A stretch of 18,644 bases of DNA from an uncultured Clostridium sp. (GTDB taxonomy: Bacteria; Bacillota; Clostridia; TANB77; CAG-508): positions 1-18,644 of the forward strand of contig USFC01000024.1 of assembly GCA_900553865.1 (NCBI GenBank), in the 5' to 3' direction. The notes under the pieces were generated by a model. That model was not told where the DNA came from. It did not search any database and saw nothing but the letters and a program-made list of their open reading frames with translations. The position numbers were made by a program, and so were the translations under genes. Of the stretch, positions 12,676 to 18,644 are shown one piece after another (positions within the stretch are counted from its first letter, which is position 1; every line of letters begins with the position of its first letter).

Positions 12676-14082
12676 ATGCATTATGGAAGAAAAAGAGCAA
12701 TAAAAATTGCAAGTATTATAATAGGAATAATTCTAATATTGGGAGTAGCAGGAACCATTGTATATTTAAAAACAGATATTTTTAAATCAAACCAAAGCTT
12801 GTTTTTTAAATATATGGAACAGGCAATTAAAGATGTAGAGTATGTGCCAAATGCTACAGTAACTAACAATATAAATAGAATGAATGAAGAGGCATTTACT
12901 TTAACTGGAAATTTGGGTTATGAAACAGAAGAAACTAGTGATGTAGCAAAAAATGCTTTAAAAAACATGAAATTTGCAGTAGAAGCTAAAGTGGACAAGT
13001 CAGCTAAAACAGCTTATGGAGTAGGAACTTTAAAAAATAATGACCAAGATATCTTTAAAGTAGAATATGCAAACACAAATAATATATATGCTTTAAAATC
13101 AGATGAAGTAGTAACAGCCTTTGTAGGAATAGAAAACCAAAACTTAAAAGTTCTAGCTCAAAAATTAGGAATAACAGATACTGCAAACCTTCCAAACAGT
13201 ATATCACCAATGGGTAATATAAATGAAATTTTAAACTTAACCGATGATGAAAAAGCACACATAAAAGAAACATATCTTCCTGTGCTAGAGCAAAATATAG
13301 AAAAAGCAAACTTTACAAAAAACAAAGATATTGCAATAAGTAAAAAAGGTGTAATTTATAATACCACAGGATATCGTTTAGATTTAAATGAAGCAGACTT
13401 AAAACAATTAGAAATTGCATTATTACAAGAATTAAAGAAAGATAGTATAACCTTAAATATTCTTGCAACAAAAGCAAAAATGCTTAATTTAGATGAAAAT
13501 TATACAAATGTTAATAATTTAGTAAGCCAAATAGATACTTTAATAAATAATATAAACAAAGAAAATTCAACTTCAACAAATGGTATAACAATAACCGTTT
13601 ATGTTGAAAATGGAAAAGTAATAACAACAGAAATAATATACAAAAATGAAATAAAATATACCATTTATGGTCAAAAGGGAACAAACACAAATAGCTATTA
13701 TATGTTAATGGAAAACTTAGGGTCAACAGAAGAATATAGCAAAATAGAAATTAGTGTAGAAGATGTTGCAAGCAATAATACCTATACAATAAATGCATTG
13801 ATAAATGTAGATGATGAAGAAGTAGAAATAAATATGGATAGCACAAATGACACTTCAGAAGATACAATAATAACAAATTGTGAAGTAGCAATAGGTAATG
13901 GTATAATAAATTACGAACAAGAAATAGCTTTTCAAGAAAGCATTACAGACATAACAAAAGTAGATAGGAGCAATTGTGCTGTATTAAACGATTATCCAAC
14001 AGAACAACTACAAGTACTAATTGCAAGCTTATCACAAAGAATAAAAGAACTTATAAATGTAAAATTTAATGGAGGGTTTTAA
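12676..14082 (+). CDS. Membrane-anchored extracytoplasmic protein of unknown function
   Basis: A 468-aa protein with a short basic cytoplasmic start (MHYGRKRAIK), one transmembrane helix (about residues 10-31) and a large exported domain rich in Asn, Thr, Glu and Lys. No second hydrophobic segment, sorting signal or lipobox is visible, so it is a type II-like anchored protein facing outside. The exported part alternates predicted beta segments and helices. It has a central helical stretch (about 230-300) and one clear repeat of tone, NTYTINALINVDDEEVEI and similar. I recognise no family. Ribosome binding site GGGAAGGA, 7 nt before the ATG. It sits between rlmB (54-nt gap) and thrS (41-nt gap) in an otherwise translational operon; its role there is unexplained. 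It resembles the size and topology of anchored lipoprotein-like sensors or chaperones, but that is a guess. Confidence 0.8.
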   Translation: MHYGRKRAIKIASIIIGIILILGVAGTIVYLKTDIFKSNQSLFFKYMEQAIKDVEYVPNATVTNNINRMNEEAFTLTGNLGYETEETSDVAKNALKNMKFAVEAKVDKSAKTAYGVGTLKNNDQDIFKVEYANTNNIYALKSDEVVTAFVGIENQNLKVLAQKLGITDTANLPNSISPMGNINEILNLTDDEKAHIKETYLPVLEQNIEKANFTKNKDIAISKKGVIYNTTGYRLDLNEADLKQLEIALLQELKKDSITLNILATKAKMLNLDENYTNVNNLVSQIDTLINNINKENSTSTNGITITVYVENGKVITTEIIYKNEIKYTIYGQKGTNTNSYYMLMENLGSTEEYSKIEISVEDVASNNTYTINALINVDDEEVEINMDSTNDTSEDTIITNCEVAIGNGIINYEQEIAFQESITDITKVDRSNCAVLNDYPTEQLQVLIASLSQRIKELINVKFNGGF

Positions 14083-14123
14083 TAAAAGCAATCAACCATG
14101 TAATTTAAAAGGAGGAATAAAAA

Positions 14124-15893
14124 ATGTTTAAAATAAAATTAGACGGTGGAAAAACAATGGAAGTAGAAGAAAGTATGTATTGGCATACAACAGCACATAT
14201 TTTAGCACAAGCTGTTAAAAGATTATTTCCAAACTATAAATTAACAATAGGTCCAGCAATAGAAAAAGGATTTTACTATGATTTTGATGTAGAAAGACCA
14301 TTTTCAGAAGATGACATAGCTGCATTAGAAGAAGAAATGAAAAAAATAATTAAAGAAGATTTAACTATTGAAAGATTTGAACTTCCAAGAGAAGAAGCTA
14401 TAAAATTAATGGAAGAAAGAAAAGAACCATACAAAGTAGAATTAATTAAAGAATTACCAGAAGGAGAAGTAATATCTTTTTATAAACAAGGTGAATTTGT
14501 AGATTTATGTAGAGGGCCACATTTACCTTCAACAGGAAAAGTAAAGGCAATAAAATTAACATCAATGTCTTCAAGCTATTGGAGAGGAGATGCTAATAAC
14601 CAAACTTTACAAAGAGTTTATGGAATTTCATTCCCAAAAGCTTCTGAACTTGAAGAATATTTAACAAAATTAGAAGAAGCAAAACAAAGAGACCACAGAA
14701 AACTTGGTAAAGAACTTGGAATATTTATGACAAACGACTTAGTAGGAAAAGGACTTCCGATGTACTTGCCAAATGGCTGCATGGTATGGGATTTATTAGA
14801 AAATTATATTAAAGGAAAAGAAAGAAAATTAGGTTATAAACATGTTTTAACTCCACCACTAGCAAGTGTAGATTTATATAAAACATCAGGACACTGGGAG
14901 CATTATAAAGATAGTATGTTTCCAAAAATGGAAGTTGAAGGAGAAGAATTTGTACTTCGCCCAATGAACTGCCCACATCATATGATGATATATGCAAACA
15001 GCATACATTCATATAAAGATTTACCAATTAGAATAGGTGAAGTAGCAAGAGATTGCAGATATGAAGCAAGTGGAACCTTAAAAGGAATAGAAAGAGTTAG
15101 AACTTTCTGTCAAAATGATGCCCACTTATTTGTAACACCAGAACAAATAGAGTCTGAATTTAAAGCAGTTGTAGACTTAATTCTAGAAGTTTACCAAGAA
15201 TTAAACATAACAGATTATCATTTTGAATTGTCATTAAGAGATCCTAATGATAAAGTAAAATATCATCCAGATGACGAAATGTGGGATAATGCTGAAAATA
15301 AATTAAGACAAGTATTAAAAGATATAGGAATTGAATATGAAGAAAAAATAGGAGAAGCAGCCTTCTATGGACCAAAACTAGATGTTCAAGTAAAACCAGC
15401 GGTAGGAAATGAATATACATTATCTACATGCCAATTAGATTTCTGTTTACCAGCTAAATTTAATTTAGCATATATAGATAAAGACGGAGCAAAGAAAACT
15501 CCAGTAGTTCTTCATAGAGCAATATTAGGAAGTATAGACAGATTTATGGCATACTATTTAGAAGAAACAAAAGGAGCTCTTCCAACTTGGCTTGCACCAG
15601 TTCAAGTAAAAATACTTCCAATTACAGATAAACAATTAGACTATTGTAAAAAAGTAGAACAAGAGCTATTAGATGAAGATATAAGAGTTGAATTAGATGA
15701 TAGACAAGAAAAAGTAGGATACAAAATCCGTGAAGCTCAAATGGAAAAAATTCCATATATGTTAATAGTTGGAGATAAAGAAATAGAAGCAAATGCAGTA
15801 GGCGTACGTACAAGAAAAGACGGAGATATTGGTCAAATGGCAGTAGCAGACTTTATTTCTAAAATTGAAAAAGAAATAAAAGAAAAACATTAA
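14124..15893 (+). CDS. thrS: Threonyl-tRNA synthetase, lacking most of the TGS domain
   Basis: A 589-aa class II synthetase, about 50 residues shorter than typical ThrS (about 635-645). It loads threonine onto tRNA-Thr. The editing domain follows almost at once: HTTAHILAQ near residue 21, then the zinc-like CRGPH motif near 130. The catalytic core has PMNCPHHMMIY (motif region with the zinc Cys), HRAILGSIDRF (motif 3, zinc His) and the anticodon-binding domain ending in ITDKQ...YMLIVGDKE. At the N-terminus only MFKIKLDGGKTMEVEE remains of the TGS domain, as if its first hairpin were joined directly to the editing domain. AAAAGGAGG stands 8 nt before the ATG. No T-box leader fits in the 41-nt gap, so it is probably co-transcribed with lepA. 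Confidence 0.96.
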   Translation: MFKIKLDGGKTMEVEESMYWHTTAHILAQAVKRLFPNYKLTIGPAIEKGFYYDFDVERPFSEDDIAALEEEMKKIIKEDLTIERFELPREEAIKLMEERKEPYKVELIKELPEGEVISFYKQGEFVDLCRGPHLPSTGKVKAIKLTSMSSSYWRGDANNQTLQRVYGISFPKASELEEYLTKLEEAKQRDHRKLGKELGIFMTNDLVGKGLPMYLPNGCMVWDLLENYIKGKERKLGYKHVLTPPLASVDLYKTSGHWEHYKDSMFPKMEVEGEEFVLRPMNCPHHMMIYANSIHSYKDLPIRIGEVARDCRYEASGTLKGIERVRTFCQNDAHLFVTPEQIESEFKAVVDLILEVYQELNITDYHFELSLRDPNDKVKYHPDDEMWDNAENKLRQVLKDIGIEYEEKIGEAAFYGPKLDVQVKPAVGNEYTLSTCQLDFCLPAKFNLAYIDKDGAKKTPVVLHRAILGSIDRFMAYYLEETKGALPTWLAPVQVKILPITDKQLDYCKKVEQELLDEDIRVELDDRQEKVGYKIREAQMEKIPYMLIVGDKEIEANAVGVRTRKDGDIGQMAVADFISKIEKEIKEKH

Positions 15894-15927
15894 AAATATT
15901 TATAGAAATGGGGCACTAAAATAAAAC

Positions 15928-16164
15928 ATGAGATTAGATAAATTTTTAAAGGTATCACGTGTAATAAAAAGAAGAACTGTTGCGAACGAAGCGGCAGATG
16001 GAGGCAGAGTAGCAGTTAATGGAAAAATAGTAAAGCCAAGCTATGAGGTAAAAGTAGGAGATGTGGTAGAAATAAAATTTGGAGATAAAACTTCAAAATT
16101 TGAAATAATAAAAATACCAACAACAGTAGGAAAAGAACTTGGCGAACTAATAAAAGTTTTATAA
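15928..16164 (+). CDS. rqcP: RqcP/YabO-type S4-domain protein of ribosome quality control
   Basis: A 78-aa single S4 domain: MRLDKFLKVSRVIKRRTVAN, then GRVAVNGKIVKPSYEVKVGD and VEIKFGDK, ending in IIKIP and a short helical tail. The length and motif match RqcP (YabO) of Bacillus. There it binds the obstructed 50S subunit with RqcH and promotes C-terminal alanine tailing of stalled chains. Hsp15-like heat-shock proteins share the fold. It is the last gene of the lepA operon, 34 nt behind thrS, and is followed by a terminator. The Shine-Dalgarno is poor (GGGG at 15910-15913, 14 nt from the ATG), so translation may be low or coupled. Confidence 0.9.
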   Translation: MRLDKFLKVSRVIKRRTVANEAADGGRVAVNGKIVKPSYEVKVGDVVEIKFGDKTSKFEIIKIPTTVGKELGELIKVL

Positions 16165-16205
16165 AAAAGTTACCCCAAAAGTCTAGATTATAATGGGATA
16201 ACACC

Positions 16206-16248
16206 AAAAAATCTTTAAGTAACATTATTTTGCTTAGAGATTTTTTTT
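16206..16248 (+). terminator. Strong intrinsic terminator of the lepA-rqcP operon
   Basis: AAAAAATCTTTAAG (16206-16219) pairs with CTTAGAGATTTTTT (16233-16246) over 14 bp with one G-U, and runs on into eight Ts. The A-run on the other arm would let it work on the minus strand too. Confidence 0.85.
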
Positions 16249-16302
16249 GCTTAAATTCTATAAGCAAAAGCTACTGTTCACATAAAATTCACATTTCGTT
16301 TA

Positions 16303-16331
16303 TTGACAAATTTTGGATTTTCGCATATAAT
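16303..16331 (+). promoter_or_regulatory. Perfect-consensus sigma-A promoter of the ABC exporter
   Basis: TTGACA (16303-16308), exactly 17 nt, TATAAT (16326-16331). This is the best match in the window. It gives a leader of about 30 nt before the ATG at 16368. Confidence 0.9.
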
Positions 16332-16367
16332 GCTTAAGTTACTAAGAGAAAGAAAGGAATGCAAAAA

Positions 16368-18527
16368 ATGCTTAAGTTATTAAAAAATTTAAAATCCTCA
16401 ATAGTGTATGTAGCAATAATTGTGTTGCTTTTGTGTGTGCAAGCATGGGCAGATTTAACACTTCCAGATTACACTTCTAAAATTGTAAATACAGGAATTC
16501 AAGCAGGAGGAATAGAAAATCCAGCACCAGAAGTTATAAGAAAGAGCCAAATGGATGCACTTTTGCTATGTACCAAAGAAGATGAAAGTATTTTAAATAA
16601 ATATACATTAACTTCAAAAAATTCTTTAAAAGAAAATGAATATGAAAAATATGTAGAAAAATATCCAGCATTGGAAAATGAAGATTTATACATTGTAAAT
16701 AAACTTTCAGAAGAAGAGCAAGAAACTTTAAATGACCAAATTGCAAAACCATTATTAATACTATCAAATTTAAATAATGATATATTAAAAGATATGCCAG
16801 AAGAACAATTAGACAAAATACTTGAAACAGTGCAAGAGCAAGTAGACAAAATGGGTGACTCAATAATAAGCCAAGCAGCAATAGTTCAAGTAAAAAATGA
16901 ATATAAACAAATAGGAATAGATACAGATAAAATACAAAACAACTATATTTTTATGGCAGGACTTCAAATGTTAGGAGTAGCATTTGTTAGTATGGCAAGT
17001 GCAATTATAGTTATGCTTTTATCTGCAAAAGTAGCGGCAGAATTAGGTAGAACATTAAGAGATAAAGTATTCAAAAAAGTTATGGGCTTTTCTACAAAAG
17101 AATTTAGAGAGTATTCAACAGCATCTTTAATAACCAGAAGCACAAACGATATAGCTCAAATTCAAAACTTAATAACAATGCTATTTAGAGTAGTTGTATA
17201 TGCACCAATTATAGGAATAGGTGGTGTACTTCATGTAATGAACAGTAGTGATAACTCTATGGCATGGATTATTGCATTAGCAGTTGGAGCAATTATAGTT
17301 ATTGTATTAGCATTATTTTCAATTGCAATGCCAAAATTTAAAAAATTGCAAGATTTAATAGATAGACTAAACTTAGTATCAAGAGAGATATTAACAGGTC
17401 TTCCAGTTATAAGAGCATTTAATACGCATAAATGTGAAGAAGAGCGTTTTGACGATAGCAACAAAAATTTAATGAAAGCAAATATTTTCGTAAACCGTGC
17501 AATGAGTATAATGATGCCAGCACTTAGCTTTATTATGAACTCTATTATGCTACTTATCGTATGGGTTGGAGGTCATAAAGTAGACGAAGGAGTAATGCAA
17601 GTTGGAGATATGATGGCATTTATACAATACACAATGCAAATAGTAATGAGCTTCTTAATGATATCTATGATATCTATAATGCTTCCACGTGCAGCAGTTT
17701 CAGCAAAACGTATAAATGAAGTATTAGAAACTAATCCAAGTATCAAAAATAAAAAAGAATTAAAACAATTTAAAGAAGATAAAAAAGGATTAGTAGAATT
17801 TAAAAATGTAAGTTTTAGATATCCAGATGCTGATGAGGAAATATTAGCAGACATAGACTTTACAGCAAAGCCAGGAGAAACAACAGCAATTATAGGAAGC
17901 ACAGGAAGTGGAAAATCTACAGTTGTAAACTTAATACCTCGTTTCTATGACGTAACAAGAGGAGAACTTGTAATAGATGGTGTTAATATTAAAGATGTAG
18001 ACTTAAAAGAATTAAGAAAAAAAGTAGGGTTTGTTCCTCAAAAAGGTGTGTTATTCTCTGGAACAATAGAAAGCAATATAAAATATGGAAATCCAGATAT
18101 GAGTGACGAAGAAATGATAAAAGCAGCTAAAATAGCACAAGCAGAAGAATTCATTATGGCAAAAGAAGATAAATACAAATCTGAAATAGCACAAGGAGGA
18201 AACAACGTATCTGGTGGACAAAAACAACGTTTATCTATAGCAAGGGCAATTGCAATAGACCCAGAAATATTAGTATTTGACGATAGTTTTTCAGCATTAG
18301 ACTTAAAAACAGATAGCAAATTAAGAGAAGCATTAGCAAAAGAAACTAAAGGAAAAACAGTTATAATAGTAGCACAAAGAATTAGCACAATAATGAATGC
18401 AGAGCAAATAATAGTATTAGAAGAAGGAAAAATTGTAGGAAAGGGCACACACGAAGAACTTATGAAAAACTGCGAAACATACAAACAAATAGCACTTTCT
18501 CAATTATCTGAAGAAGAACTTTCATAA
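16368..18527 (+). CDS. ABC exporter half-transporter (fused permease/ATPase), degenerate-site subunit
   Basis: 719 aa from ATG 16368. The ATG at 16359 is in frame but touches its own AAGGA, which is 9 nt from the chosen start. Order: a first transmembrane helix, an unusually long charged extracytoplasmic insert (about residues 45-185) between helices 1 and 2, five more helices, then a nucleotide-binding domain. Walker A is GSTGSGKST (about 510), the Q-loop is in FVPQKGVLF, and the signature VSGGQKQR is canonical (about 614). Walker B reads LVFDDS, with Asp in place of the catalytic Glu, and the switch loop reads VAQRIST, with Gln instead of His. These changes mark the degenerate site of heterodimeric exporters such as TM287/288. 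A partner with intact Glu and His is expected downstream, beyond the contig end. The substrate is unknown; drug or lipid export is usual. Confidence 0.93.
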   Translation: MLKLLKNLKSSIVYVAIIVLLLCVQAWADLTLPDYTSKIVNTGIQAGGIENPAPEVIRKSQMDALLLCTKEDESILNKYTLTSKNSLKENEYEKYVEKYPALENEDLYIVNKLSEEEQETLNDQIAKPLLILSNLNNDILKDMPEEQLDKILETVQEQVDKMGDSIISQAAIVQVKNEYKQIGIDTDKIQNNYIFMAGLQMLGVAFVSMASAIIVMLLSAKVAAELGRTLRDKVFKKVMGFSTKEFREYSTASLITRSTNDIAQIQNLITMLFRVVVYAPIIGIGGVLHVMNSSDNSMAWIIALAVGAIIVIVLALFSIAMPKFKKLQDLIDRLNLVSREILTGLPVIRAFNTHKCEEERFDDSNKNLMKANIFVNRAMSIMMPALSFIMNSIMLLIVWVGGHKVDEGVMQVGDMMAFIQYTMQIVMSFLMISMISIMLPRAAVSAKRINEVLETNPSIKNKKELKQFKEDKKGLVEFKNVSFRYPDADEEILADIDFTAKPGETTAIIGSTGSGKSTVVNLIPRFYDVTRGELVIDGVNIKDVDLKELRKKVGFVPQKGVLFSGTIESNIKYGNPDMSDEEMIKAAKIAQAEEFIMAKEDKYKSEIAQGGNNVSGGQKQRLSIARAIAIDPEILVFDDSFSALDLKTDSKLREALAKETKGKTVIIVAQRISTIMNAEQIIVLEEGKIVGKGTHEELMKNCETYKQIALSQLSEEELS

Positions 18528-18560
18528 AGGACATTTGGGGACGGGTCACTTTTGTCCTTT
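18526..18560 (-). repeat. REP-like palindromic repeat, copy 2
   Basis: Inverted copy of the 131-163 element, starting on the stop codon of the ABC gene. AAAGGACA and TGTCCTTT at its ends pair. Together with the copy at 18611 it forms a 24-bp inverted repeat with a 50-nt AT-rich spacer. Confidence 0.8.
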
Positions 18561-18610
18561 ATGAATTTAATAAAATAGAAAAAAATTATAATTAATATTA
18601 TAAAGAACAC

Positions 18611-18636
18611 AAAGGACAAAAGTGACCCGTCCCCAA
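18611..18636 (+). repeat. REP-like palindromic repeat, copy 3 (truncated by contig end)
   Basis: Starts like copy 1 (AAAGGACAAAAGTGACCCGT then CCCCAA) but breaks off into AGATCGGAA rather than the expected AATGTCC. With copy 2 it makes a REPIN-like doublet. Confidence 0.75.
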
Positions 18637-18644
18637 GATCGGAA
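18636..18644 (+). other. Probable sequencing-adapter remnant
   Basis: AGATCGGAA equals the first nine bases of the standard Illumina adapter (AGATCGGAAGAGC). It replaces the last part of a repeat that continues otherwise in copies 1 and 2, so it is best read as adapter read-through. Confidence 0.7.

Noticed and set aside
14083..14123. T-box leader in front of thrS
   Set aside because: The gap is far too short for a T-box and shows no specifier stem or terminator.
131..18636. Repeats at both ends as terminal inverted repeats of one large mobile element
   Set aside because: The span holds dxs, lepA and thrS, with no transposase or integrase, and the right end is a doublet rather than a single terminal repeat. 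A dispersed REP-type repeat explains it better.

Overview
The window looks like a contig from an uncultured, AT-rich, Gram-positive anaerobe of the Clostridia (Bacillota), probably gut-type. Grounds: roughly 30% G+C by eye, A-ending codons with heavy use of ATA, strong GGAGG-type ribosome binding sites, two surface proteins with LPXTG-like sorting signals, the MEP isoprenoid enzyme Dxs, and Firmicutes-type YlmH and RqcP proteins. I cannot name a genus. The last nine bases match the start of the common Illumina adapter, so the right edge is probably an assembly end inside a repeat.

Layout. 1-161: short spacer holding a REP-like repeat. 162-1535 (minus): LPXTG-type von Willebrand A (VWA) adhesin. 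1702-5029 (plus): CTP-dependent prenol/diacylglycerol-kinase-like membrane protein, dxs and a YlmH-like S4 protein, closely spaced. 5030-9836: accessory island between housekeeping blocks. It holds a decayed leader and mini-ORF, a divergent XRE regulator and a second VWA/LPXTG adhesin paralogous to the first. It also holds a truncated pseudogene, a tandem structured repeat, and an intact pilin-like protein whose C-terminal lectin-type domain ends in what looks like the variable region (VR) of a diversity-generating retroelement (DGR). 9837-16248: a translation-centred operon (lepA, rlmB, an unknown membrane-anchored protein, thrS, rqcP) with a promoter in front and a strong intrinsic terminator behind. 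16303-18527: a consensus sigma-A promoter and one half of a heterodimeric ABC exporter. 18526-18644: a REPIN-like pair of inverted repeats and the contig end.

The most interesting part is the island. The VR is 48% G+C (65 of 135 bases) in a gene otherwise about as AT-rich as the genome. Only one of its 45 codons ends in A, its likely variable codons are all NNY, and it is followed at once by a 13-bp perfect inverted repeat with a 4-nt loop, as expected for a DGR target. No reverse transcriptase or template repeat is in the window, so diversification would have to act from elsewhere in the genome. Just upstream sits a relic of a second copy of the same gene with its VR deleted. Pieces of the same promoter, leader and terminator modules occur two or three times across 5040-9680, which suggests that an array of DGR target genes has expanded and collapsed here. 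Between relic and intact gene lies a 48-nt tandem repeat. Each copy can fold as an H-type pseudoknot, with compensatory changes between copies; I do not recognise it as a known RNA.

Together the island encodes cell-surface display (two sortase-anchored adhesins and one hypervariable pilin-like lectin) plus a small DNA-binding regulator, flanked on both sides by conserved core genes.
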